Positions 1 to 9,706 of a stretch of DNA of 64,000 bases are shown in pieces; positions within the stretch are counted from its first letter, which is position 1, and each line of letters begins with the position of its first letter. The notes under the pieces were generated by a model. It was given only the letters and a program-made list of their open reading frames with translations. It had not been told where the DNA came from and did not search any database. The stretch comes from Mesodorylaimus sp. YZB2_4 (Eukaryota > Nematoda > Enoplea > Dorylaimida > Dorylaimidae): positions 620,001-684,000 of the forward strand of contig JASANH010000193.1 of NCBI GenBank assembly GCA_030248295.1, given 5' to 3'. A program made the position numbers and the translations under genes.

Positions 1-689
1 CATGTCTTGATCGAATTATGTTCAGTGACTGCCACACTAAGCCAGTAATGCTGAAACCTGCTAACTGCGCTAACATCTGCTGTATTCACCACGTCTACGC
101 AGAATAATATGGGTCTACTGTCAAACCGTTCCAGCAACAGTGGTAGCTGGAACGGTTTGGCCGGAACAGCTCCTTGCCCCCGAGACCTGTCTGCTGTTAC
201 CTGTGGTACCTTCCCCGGTTATGGATCGGGATACCTACACGCGTACGTAGGTTCGAATCTACCCTGCGAGGTCCCTACCGAAACGGACGCTAATATAGAT
301 GACCCTTTATTAGGCCGACGGGCGGACACCTCTACGCTGGACAACTAACCAAGTGAAGAGCACTGATAGGAAGGGCAGCTGGGGGATGAGACCCAACCGC
401 ACCGATCGACGAGTAGATGATGACTGACGAGCAGTGTAGGCAGGCTGGCCGAGGGGCCGATCCAGGCGCTGAAGATAAACCAGTCACGGTTAGATCTGGG
501 CTCGCTCTGCTCTCCTCAAAGAGGCCTATGGAAGTAAACACTTTGTGCACTGGACACATGTGCTGCCGGGTGGTCTACCGAATGGTAGGTCAACCCCCCG
601 TCAATAGATTAGGGCTGCATACCGCACTGCATTGTTGCCGGGATGTTTGAAATGCGCAAATTTGCCCTACCCATCTCTTAGGCTGTTGA
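1..689. other. no gene recognised
   Basis: Several short open frames overlap on both strands, but none shows a family motif or plausible splice structure. I see nothing supportable here. Confidence 0.4.
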
Positions 690-890
690 GATATGGTTGT
701 TGGTGAGGCAGCTCACGCCTCTGATGTCACTCAGCAAATCCTGATCAATCACTGCTTCGACAGCACAACCCAAATTTAGCATGGCCAAGTCAGTAAGCCT
801 ATGGACATGCTTAAAGGACCTACCAGCTGATTGAAGTGTTGCCAGGCACCTGGCACAAGTCAGGTAGATCCACAGCATGCAAATGGCCCT
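690..890 (-). repeat. dispersed repeat, copy 1
   Basis: The reverse complement of this stretch matches 21190-21372 over most of its length, including a shared block around GCCAGG-GCCTGG-AACACTT, an AATCAGCTGGTAG block, and the GTCGAAGCAG block further on. The two copies differ by many substitutions and small gaps. No coding potential is shared, so this is an old dispersed element of unknown class. Confidence 0.6.
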
Positions 891-1093
891 GTTCATATTT
901 TAGCGCGTCACCTAACGCGTCTGCGCACTCGAGTGTGAATGGGCTGATCCATTTGCCAGTGAGTGACGATCAATCGATGACATCAGTTCTTAACTATGGG
1001 TATACACCAGCCAAACACGAGCCATACATGCGGGATGACACCTACATTTTTGACAGGGAATAATGATGATTCTACACAGGCAGTAAAAAATCA
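891..1093. other. short spacer
   Basis: Spacer between the dispersed repeat and the 3' end of the minus-strand ribosomal protein gene. A small piece near 925-950 resembles the end of the SINE-A family (GCGCACTCGAG...GTGAA), too short to call. Confidence 0.3.
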
Positions 1094-2741
1094 TTAATCA
1101 GAATCAGTTGTGGACGAGCTATTTTTCATCTGATCCATCCTCGACTGCAATGATGTGGCAAATGTTGATGAATGCTCATTCAACAAACGTCCAGTTTCGC
1201 CCATTGGCGAATTGAGCAGCGATACAGTTTCGGCTCGAACTTGCAATGGATTTTTCAGCATGAGGACTATTCGCTCTGCTTCTTTAATAGTAAGCACTCG
1301 ATCTTCATAAACGACCGCTAAAATAACAAAAGATGTCAAATGGAAATTAAATGAGGCTAGATATCTTACCCAGGGGCACAAGCCAATTCGTCTGCTTGGC
1401 CCATCGTAATGCTGTTGGCAAGTAACTACGATCTCGTATTTTTCCACTGACAACATCGAGACGCCCATCGTCCTCTTCTTTGATATATCTTTTCGTATAT
1501 AGCAGCGAAGTCAACATTTCTACATCGTCATCGAAAAAAGACGCTAGGCCTTCGAGTGTTGTTCCACGAAGGACTGACCAGATGACTTTGGGTCGTTGTA
1601 GCCTGGCCATTGCTATCCCGCTTGCTGACATCCTAAAAACACAGTTTAAGTAGAGAGAAGGACCTTGAAGGTCATGAATTTTGAGGGGCAGGACAAGAAT
1701 CAATGATTATGAAAGCGTGGAACTAAATGTCAAATGCCTAATGTTCCTCGAACGGGCATAATCCAATCCAGACACAACCAGTCTTGCTGACTGTAGCATC
1801 GACCAGTCCGCCCATCCGGGCAGGTGGTCGCTCCTTATCCGATTTCACTGCTGGATCGACCCCGATCTGTCTACATACGGGTATACCGCACAGACCCATT
1901 CTTTTTCCAAATCCATATAAAATAAGCCCGATTCTCCCGTGCCTTTTGAGGAGGCCTTCTGGATAGTGAAAAAGATAAGATCAGTTTGGGAAGGATGTAT
2001 CCGTGCCAGGGATTTCATTTTTTGGATCGGATCTGATCAGGATCCAAGTTAGGTCAGATCGGTCGATGCTAGCAGTCTAATATTAATTTCTGACCTTGGT
2101 TTTATCCAGCCACCCATCATTTCGCTCCCTCCAAACCACCCGATCACACATCGCCCGCAGCCCACGATCATACTTACTCCATGAGGTCGTAATGCTGCGT
2201 TCGAGTATCGGTCGGATGTTCGTGGCACACAATAACGACCGTCGCTCCCAGCAGATGTGTCCGCAGATGATTGCGCAAGGCGAGTTCACGTGGAGAAAGC
2301 TGCAAAAATTTTGTGATACCGTAATTTCTTGGAAGAAAAGAAAAAGATTTGTGAAAGCTGTGAAATGGCAAAATGAATTAGCTCAGAGAAAATATCGTAG
2401 ATAGAAAATAATGCCCACATGTACTTTACAGGGGCATTTCATACATCAAGAGCTCCATCAAACCATTTAGTGCATCTTGTATTTACCTCCATCATTTTTC
2501 GCATTTTTTCCTCCTCGACCGTCGGCCGATTACATCGGAGAGCTGCAGGTTTTTGAAGCATTACTGCACGATCAGTCGGCAAAACTGGTTCAGTTACAGC
2601 TTCAAATAATCGACGCATATGACTTTTAGGGGGACTTTTACTCAACGGCACCATTATGGTTCTAATCTTGTGCCGAACCGGTTGCATAACAGGCGATTTC
2701 AAACCATAAAACTGAAGAGCACTCAATTTTGATGGAAACAT
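1094..2741 (-). CDS. mRpL10: mitochondrial ribosomal protein L10 (bL10m), probable
   Basis: Four exons on the minus strand: 2741-2487, about 2299-2178, 1632-1370 and 1317-1094, giving 287 codons in frame. The N-terminus is rich in K/R, S and hydrophobic residues with no acidic residue for about 45 positions, as in a mitochondrial presequence. It is followed by MRRLFEAVTEPVLPTDRAV, which matches the MRPL10 signature R-Q-K-L-M-A-V-T-E, and then LSPRELALRNHLRTH, matching the L-S-x-E-D-x-x-x-x-R-H-Q-L-R-K-H segment. Introns 2 and 3 are clean GT-AG. The exon 1 to exon 2 join is least certain: the acceptor that keeps frame (after TTTTTGCAG) drops about 20 residues expected from the family, so an unrecognised exon or alternative site is possible. 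The protein belongs to the base of the mitoribosome L7/L12 stalk. It lies head to head with the Lark gene. Confidence 0.6.
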
Positions 2742-3026
2742 TATTCGAAAAAACTTGAATAGTTTCTATACTCAAAGAAATTTGAGAAACTTAGCCAAAG
2801 AAACCGAACCGATTGATCGATCTCTTCATGCAAATTTATCGCGGTAGCTCAGATTCCCACATTCTCGCAGACAACTTATCGTTTCTTGACTGTTGTTTGG
2901 AATGGTCCTTGGGCTTTTATGTAAATTTTTTATTTTTCATTTGCCTGTCAAATTTTGTTTATTTCGCCTCTTGTTGGTTTAGTTTTTGCTTTATCAGCGC
3001 TTTGGATAAACTTTGGTTTTGATGAA
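2742..3026. promoter_or_regulatory. shared bidirectional promoter interval (inferred)
   Basis: Only 285 bases separate the start codons of two divergent genes, mRpL10 (-) and Lark (+), so both promoters and 5' leaders must lie here or overlap. The interval is T-rich on the plus strand. No TATA box is convincing. The call rests on gene layout, not on a motif. Confidence 0.45.
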
Positions 3027-5474
3027 ATGGTGAAGATTTTTGTTGGGAATCTATCTCCTAAAGTGGATGTTGATGAACTAAAAACGTTATTTGAACAATA
3101 CGGAAAAGTTTCGGAATGCGATATCATTCGAAACTATGGTTTTGTGGTGAGATTAGTATATTCCTTTGATCATGTTCATGTTCATGTTTTACCACATCAC
3201 CAAACGCTTATGCGCACTCGAGGGTGAAGGGACACATTTTACACGAAATGATTTACCGGCCCGCGAGTCGAACACTCGCCCGTAACTGCGCACCTGGCGT
3301 GAGAGGCAGACGCCTAACCCACCAGGCCACGAGGCCCACCAACCTTTCGGTTAACAGCCGAACAGCCGAGCTGATTCGAATAGACTTTATGTCTAGTTTT
3401 ATTTTTAGCATATGGATGACGAAGACGAAGCAAAAAGCGCATTCGATGCTTTGAACAATTTCATGCTGCAAGGACGACAGATTCATTTGGAATATTCTAC
3501 TAGCAAATTGCGTAACAAACCTGGAATGGATGACGTTTGTTTTCGCTGTGGAGCGAAGGATCACAAGTATGCTTGCTTTTAAGAGATTGCTTTGTTGCAG
3601 GTTTATCGATGGTATAATGGGACATTGATCGTCCTTTTTACCTTTCTTGTGAAGAGCAAGATATACTGATGACTAGAATTCTTTTTTTGGTTTTTTTTAA
3701 TTCTCAACATGTATTTTTCTCTATTTTAGAACCCATAACTGTCCTGTGCACGACGGTATGAAGGCTAGTGGAGGAGTGAAGCGGCAAGCTCCACGAGAGT
3801 GAGGAAATTATATATTTTGTGCCTCCCCTGGTATACAAGTCCTCACCTTTTTCAGGGATTATCCGCCGGCTAAGCATCGAATGAATAACGATTATTATGG
3901 GAATCGTGGTAATGGCGGTGGTCGATATCGCGGCGGCGGTGGTGAAGGTGGTTACGGTCGATACAGCCCTCCTCCTCCTCGCGGTGGTTCTGGCATGTAC
4001 GGAGATTACTACGGTCGTTCGCCATCGGGCCCATCAGGTGGTGGCTATGATGATCCTATTATTCCCAGGCCACCGGACAGGTATGACTGAATCTTTTCCT
4101 GGGCATTGACAGTACTGTATGTGTGCTTTCTGCTTTACATACTTTTCGTTGTTGTAGGTACATCAGCAGTTTTTATTGCCGTCCTTTATATTCTGTCAGT
4201 TATATCAATTGGCGAATAATACTATGACCATATCGATCATCAAAATAAAGTAAGGTTCCGCTATTGACTGATACGTTTTCCGTATTTTAGATTATTGTCG
4301 CCGCTATACGAGGAATATTTGAACGCGCGAGAACGTTACTATTACTATCGCGATCGTTTGGAACGCGAATTGTACGCGATGCGTCGCGCGGGCGCTGTCC
4401 CGCCTGTCGCTCCGGCGCCTCCGCCACCGTCGGCCCGGGCCGCCAGCGGGGCCGGTTTCGGGAATATGATGTCGTCAGGCGCTTACGCGGGTTCCGCTTC
4501 TTCGGCTGTCCCATCCGCGACTGGTCTGGACTTATTTGGAGGAAGATCGCGCTCACCATCCTCAATTGTGCGGTAGGTAATTGCATTTCGTATCACGTGC
4601 AGACCGAGGTCTTTATCTGGGGTCATGTCATGCGGGTTTGCGTGTCCTAGTCGCAGGGGCAGGGAATGGGTAGTCTCAATTAAACCCGCGCTGGGCGGCG
4701 CGTGTCGCTCGATTTATAGACTGCCATCGAGCCGTCTAATATAAGTTATGATAGGGATCGGGTGCGTGAGTACGATCTGACTCAGCGCGATTTGTGCTGA
4801 GCATGTAATTATCTGATATTCTCATGTGATTACCAGGCAATTACTCCACTTAGAGTTTTGTAGACTCGTGCGAAATAAGGCGCAGAAATTGAAACATTTA
4901 CAGCATGGATGTTTGAATTAGATCAAGTCAAAAACAATACACACAGGCGTAGAGTGCGAATGAGAAACTATCACAGCTTGTCCCTCGGTCGCAACGCGAA
5001 GGTTGGCAATAATGGTCATTACTTGAGGCATCCATGATCGCATGACGATAAATCATGGGCCGTGCAATATGTGCAGTAAATATATGGGAGCCATAGTTCC
5101 ACGTCGTTGTTTCAATTATAAGGTGATGAGTCTCGCTGGCCTGACTAGCCTTGCCGTGCAGTAAATGTTTCTTTTGGGACTGGTTTTTTCCGTCTAAACT
5201 TTCCTTTCAATCGTGGTAAGTCTCCCGCTGCTGGTCCTTATTCCCAAATACGCGTTGAGAGCGTTTTGAGTCGATTGCGGGGAGGTACGGTTACTTTAGC
5301 AGTGTTCTCTGTTGCAGGTATCCTGAACTGTACTACGCACGTACCGGCGGAGCTGGAAATATGAACTCGAGCGCCACTTCGATGTATGATCAGTACGATC
5401 AGAAACCAATGAGCAACGCTGGTTTATCGTCATCGATGCAAGGTGGCCGCACTTTGTATGATCCGTATCCATAG
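3027..5474 (+). CDS. lark: Lark / RBM4-type RNA-binding protein
   Basis: Six exons (3027-3146, 3409-3566, 3730-3798, 3856-4080, 4291-4572, 5318-5474) join in frame to 336 aa. Residues 1-68 are one RRM: RNP2 reads KIFVGNL and the RNP1 region YGFVHM is rebuilt across intron 1. A CCHC zinc knuckle (C-x2-C-x4-H-x4-[16 protein letters not shown]) follows at about 85-99, split by intron 2. This RRM plus knuckle order is diagnostic of Lark/RBM4. The remainder is low complexity: a Gly/Tyr/Arg tract, a segment with a run of four tyrosines followed by Arg/Glu, a Pro/Ala stretch, and a Tyr-rich C-terminus. Drosophila Lark and RBM4 have two RRMs; only one is visible here, a real difference or a lineage loss. 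Family role: splicing and translation control, including circadian output in flies. Intron 1 holds a SINE-A copy and intron 5 is 745 nt with nothing recognisable. Confidence 0.87.
3171..3340 (-). repeat. SINE-A copy 1 (tRNA-derived SINE) in Lark intron 1
   Basis: Read on the minus strand it starts with a tRNA-like head: A-box GTGGCCTGGTGGGTTAGGCG, a CTGCCTCTCACGCCAGG arm, and B-box GTTCGACTC. About 80 nt of unique body follow, then a short tail of ATGAAC-type units. Four other copies (15928, 21521, 59170, 61746) share the layout. It lies inside the intron, antisense to the host gene. Confidence 0.8.
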
Positions 5475-5735
5475 ACGGGGTGTGAAGAGAAGCAATGATG
5501 GGGTAGGCGTGGTCTGCTTATGCACTGTTCATGCTACTGCGATGAATGGATGGTTGGAGTGTTGTGCATGTATAGCAGTGTCTGCGTTGACCTGATGTGC
5601 CGTGTGTGGGCTATTCAATGAGGCGGATTTGGCTGGGATCGGCGTTTTTCTTTGGCCTTGGCGATGGGTGTTGGTGGGGGGGGGGGGGGACATTTTGTGT
5701 GATTGATGACAGGTAATGTTGTATGTGAGTGCTGG
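5475..5735. other. 3' UTR interval between convergent Lark and GPCR genes
   Basis: Spacer between the stop codons of two convergent genes. It contains a run of 14 G at 5676-5689 and otherwise nothing recognisable. Confidence 0.5.
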
Positions 5736-5741
5736 TTTATT
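5736..5741 (-). promoter_or_regulatory. candidate polyadenylation signal for the GPCR gene
   Basis: AATAAA on the minus strand, 18 nt past the GPCR stop codon. Very close to the stop, so a candidate only. Confidence 0.35.
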
Positions 5742-5758
5742 GTGTGAGACATAGATCA

Positions 5759-7282
5759 CTACGGCAGACTGTAAGGGGAGAGCAGTTTCTTGTCCGCGAC
5801 AGTCAGACCGGCGGAACTGAGGATGATGGCGCTTTGTTTGGCCATGCTGAGTGAGAAGTCGAATTGGTCTTGGGTCTGTTGGAGGAAGTAGTGATTGAAG
5901 TGCGGGCAGGTGGGCTTCCTGTGGAAGGCGCACGTGGCGATGGTGCAGCGACGACATCGAGTCAGTTTAGTGCGTCTTCGTGTGTGCTTGCGAGTGATGG
6001 CGTTGGGCAGGAGATCGGAGACTTCGGTGCGGAAACGGCGACTACAGGCCAAGTAAATGACGAAGTTAAGACTGCTGTTGGTGACGACGAGTAAGTTGGA
6101 CGTGTCGACCAGATGGGTGACCCAAGCGGAGTGGAAGGCGTCGTAGCTCATGACCGACTCGCACACGTCGAGAATGGTGGGCAGAGAATGGCAGAGGAGG
6201 AATTTGAAGAGGACTGAGAAAAGCATCGAGTTGACGGCACTCTGCGACTCGCGTGCTGTCTCTTGGCACGAACTGTGTCGGCGCAGTGCTCGCACTGAGG
6301 CCTTGGCTCTGTTGTAATCGTAGCTCGGTCTTCTCAGAGCGGCTACAGCAGCCGAGACAGGTGACAGATGTGTGATTTTGTGACACGGACTCGAACCATA
6401 TGACTTGTCGAGGTGGTGCTGGTAAAAGAGTGTCATGCTGGGCGTCTCGGAGTGGGGGGCGTATAAGGACTCCAGTTCCAGCTGATGATGAGTCGCGCTG
6501 GACGAAGTGGCGGGAGTGCTGACCAAGAGGACGGTGGTCAGTCGTCGTACCTTGCACCACACCCGAATGCTGAGGAAGGATAGCGTGAGAAATGGTCCTA
6601 GTGAGAACAGGGCCAGTCCACCAATGACTTTGTACACGGTCCAGTAGATAAGATCGGATCGGAGACCACTGGCGCCGGCAGTGTAAGTGGGCTGTGCGTC
6701 GGATGCAGTGGACTCGTAACACTCGGATACAGTAATCTCCAAGTACTTTGGTATGTTGAAAAGAATGCAGGCCACACCGCAGGCGCACAGTACAATGATC
6801 GTGCTCCGTCGACTGCTGTACACTCGATGGGCCAACGGATGGCAGAGCGCAAAGTAACGATCCATGGCCAGAGCGACAACAGTCCAGATACTGGCCATGT
6901 GTGCTGAGCAGGCCAGAGCGTAGACCAATGGGTACATGATCACGATACGACCACTCATCAGCAGTCGACCATAAATCAAGTGAGGCAAGGTGTACAGACA
7001 AAATGAACTCGATACCAAGCACAAGTCCCACGAACTGAGGGCGATCAGATAATAGTTGATTCGGGGACAAATGCGACCACCACTGCGACGACGAAAGGCG
7101 ACTAGGCAAAGTGCATTGCCGGCCACACCTGCCACAATCACTATGGACAGGATGAATCCATTGACTATGTAAGCGTAGGACGACCAAGGACTCTCCGCTG
7201 GCTCCTCCACTTCCACTTCCTCTTCGTCGTAGTAGACGTGATCGCACAGTTGCCTGCTACTGTTCATGGTACGGTCTGCCAT
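5759..7282 (-). CDS. rhodopsin-family GPCR, FMRFamide/myosuppressin receptor-like
   Basis: One uninterrupted frame of 507 codons, so an intronless receptor. Seven membrane segments can be placed: TM1 at about 37-63 with GN (GNALCL), TM2 with the conserved Asp in SSWDL, TM3 ending in DRYFALCHPL (DRY at 141-143), TM4 at about 160-177, TM5 at 215-240, TM6 at about 353-378, and TM7 with NSSLNFVIY (402-410) in place of NPxxY, followed by CSRRFR. That TM7 pattern is typical of FMRFamide, myosuppressin and related peptide receptors. An N-glycosylation site (NSS) sits at 7-9 before an acidic tract. Two oddities: TM4 lacks its usual tryptophan, and intracellular loop 3 is long (about 240-350), Ser/His-rich and low complexity. 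The tail is basic and Cys-rich. Ligand cannot be predicted. An antisense or other-frame reading of this region is only a shadow. Confidence 0.8.
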   Translation of the reverse strand: MADRTMNSSRQLCDHVYYDEEEVEVEEPAESPWSSYAYIVNGFILSIVIVAGVAGNALCLVAFRRRSGGRICPRINYYLIALSSWDLCLVSSSFCLYTLPHLIYGRLLMSGRIVIMYPLVYALACSAHMASIWTVVALAMDRYFALCHPLAHRVYSSRRSTIIVLCACGVACILFNIPKYLEITVSECYESTASDAQPTYTAGASGLRSDLIYWTVYKVIGGLALFSLGPFLTLSFLSIRVWCKVRRLTTVLLVSTPATSSSATHHQLELESLYAPHSETPSMTLFYQHHLDKSYGSSPCHKITHLSPVSAAVAALRRPSYDYNRAKASVRALRRHSSCQETARESQSAVNSMLFSVLFKFLLCHSLPTILDVCESVMSYDAFHSAWVTHLVDTSNLLVVTNSSLNFVIYLACSRRFRTEVSDLLPNAITRKHTRRRTKLTRCRRCTIATCAFHRKPTCPHFNHYFLQQTQDQFDFSLSMAKQSAIILSSAGLTVADKKLLSPYSLP

Positions 7283-8161
7283 GTAGGATCTATCAGACTA
7301 GCTCGGTGTGCAGTCCCAACTGTACAGCGAGCCTTAGCACTCACTGCCAGATCTTATCAGACAATCAAGTGTACAGGTGATGGCACTAAGCAGAGCACGG
7401 CTCACTGTGACTAAGCTCTGACCCGTACCATCGTCCAGGCCCCTTTCACTGCAAAGGTTAATGATGAGAAGATCTGCGGGAATTATAGGCCATAGAGCAG
7501 GCAATGCGCGGTCATGGGGCCATCATGAGGAGGGTATATCCAACACGTATCGACCAGTGCACGTCCTCGAGAGAACGACTCTGAGGGCGGTCTTTGTGGA
7601 GAGGTCGAAGCAGACTAGTCGAAGGAAGCTTCAGCTGATGGAAGTCGGCCACTCGAAACCCTCAACAACACCCTTGGAGATAATCGACACGCAAACATGA
7701 TTGTGGTGTGATAATGGCAGCCCGCCCTCGCCCTAGCCTCATTTCCAAACTTGAGTTGTGATGTCTTTGTGCGAAACTAGTCGAGAATGAATGACAGCAT
7801 GGCTATGCTTGCGGTACAAGCAGGGGTAGAACAAGGCGACATGGACACAACGAGGGTGATATGCAAGCTGACACATGATTGCTCGCTGGTCGGGACTGTT
7901 CGTGCAAGGCCTTCGAATATGAATCGAATGACATCGCCCAGAAATATAAGCAAGCCAAGTAAATTTACTTCATTTGTCATCTCTCATTCGGCACATCATT
8001 TGGATAGTTTCAGACATCCTGCCGGACTGAAATTCAAATTTGCAGTAAGGGAATAAAGTTGTCTGCTTGAAGCGGCAAGTTACTTGTTTTTGGCCCAGTT
8101 CCGTTCGGAACGAAAGCCAAAAAATTTCGTCGGAATAATTTATTTTTTATGAACATTGAAA
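7283..8161. other. intergenic spacer, GPCR to DJ-1
   Basis: Upstream regions of two divergent genes. Short frames at 7461-7700 and 7787-8056 have no motif, no splice partners and no codon pattern like the neighbours. Nothing supportable. Confidence 0.4.
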
Positions 8162-9403
8162 ATGGCTGGCGCTGCGAAAAGAGCCTTGGTGATTTTGGCA
8201 GCTGGAGCGGAAGAAATGGAAACAGTGATCACAGTTGATGTGTTGCGGCGAGGAGGGGTAAGAAATCTTTGAACGTTTCGTTGGACAATTCGTTAGGCTT
8301 TATTGTCCTTGCAGGTCGAGGTGACACTGGCTGGATTGGTCGGCCCTGACCCGGTACAATGCAGTCGTCAAGTGGTGATCAAGCCGGATACGAGTTTGGA
8401 GGATGCTTTGAAACGCAGTCCGTACGATGCCGTCGTTTTGCCTGGTGGTGCTAAAGGTGCTGAAAGCTTGGCTGCGGTAAGTCAGAATAAAGCTTTTGAG
8501 GCTTCGAGATTTTGCTTTTTTGACTACTCAAGATAGAATAAAAGAGCCGCGGGAAGTATGAGGGAATCTGATTGGCTTGACTTTCTTCCAAGCAAACAAA
8601 TTTCAGAAAACCCTTTGTATGTAGGCCTACAGTTTGGACTATTGTACACTAAATCGCGATGTTTTTTCTCGAAAATGATTCGAAAATCCAAATTATTCGG
8701 TTTGAGTAACATCTGTTTGATTGCCCTGGGTTCCCCTAATCATCATCCGTTTTTTGGCTTTTTATAGTGCAAGGACTTGATTGCGTAAAAACATTGTATT
8801 CTCATCGCACCCCACAAATATGTTGATTGCCGTTATAATATTTCAACAGCGATTTTTTGTTTTAGTCTTCAGTTGTGGCCAACGTTTTAAAAGAGCAGTT
8901 CAATGGAGGTCGTTTAGTGGCCGCCGTTTGCGCGGGTCCAGTTTCCTTTCCAGCTCATGGAATCGGTTTGGGAAAGAAGATAACCAGTCATTTCTCTGTC
9001 AAGGACAAATTCACTGGTAAGAATATGTCCGGGTTTTTTTAAAAGCATGAGATGACTGATTTATTTGTGGTGACTTTGGGGAGCTGATTGATCTCTGAAA
9101 CATAGGGCGGCGAACTTTTCGCCCAATCCTTGGACTATAAGACTAGCGCGAGCGAAAGAGTGAGAGAAGCAAAAACGTCAGGCGGGTCGGTCACGAATAA
9201 TTTGTATATAATCCGACAATAACCTCAATTTTGTAGGATACCAGTATTTGGACGAGAGCGTTGTCCAGGACGGCAATCTGGTTACGAGTCAAGGCCCGGG
9301 TACTACGATGGAATTCGCTTTGAAATTGGTGGAAATATTGCAAGGAAAAGAGAAGGCTGATGAATTGGTTAAGCCAATGATTTTTCGTCGCTCAAAAATA
9401 TAA
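8162..9403 (+). CDS. PARK7: DJ-1/PARK7 family protein (deglycase/redox chaperone)
   Basis: Four exons (8162-8257, 8315-8476, 8866-9016, 9237-9403) give 191 aa, close to the usual 189. The start [14 protein letters not shown] contains the Glu that pairs with the catalytic cysteine. [14 protein letters not shown] matches the family's LPGG-x-x-x-A element, and AAVCAGP (about residue 108) is the nucleophile elbow with the redox-sensitive Cys. The C-terminal part [20 protein letters not shown] closes the flavodoxin-like fold. In other animals this cytosolic/mitochondrial dimer protects against oxidative and glycation damage and is the Parkinson disease protein PARK7. Introns are GT-AG; the second and third are 389 and 220 nt and hold nothing recognisable. 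All key residues are present, so it should be functional. Confidence 0.93.
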
Positions 9404-9706
9404 TCTACCGAGACTTAGAACCTTGCTTTGGATTGGGAAATAGTTTACAGTTCTTTGCGGGAAGTTATCACCACCAGCAAGAAGTGGTGACGGGTGTTGG
9501 TGTTGCATATTGTTAGAACAGTTTGGTGAGGGTATCTGGAAGATAGATGTGTGGGATGAGAAATGCCGTAGAAATGACAAATATATAAAGTAAAATTTAA
9601 AAACTTTTGACATTCGTTTTTGATTTTTCGAGTGGCTAACCCCTTGAATATTTTTAAAAATAGCGCCTGTGGCTTGAATCAACTTGGTCCTATTCCAGCT
9701 GCGAAA

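Noticed and set aside
6066-7247. 393-codon frame on the minus strand
   Set aside because: It overlaps the GPCR in another frame; only the GPCR frame shows membrane segments and DRY/TM7 motifs.
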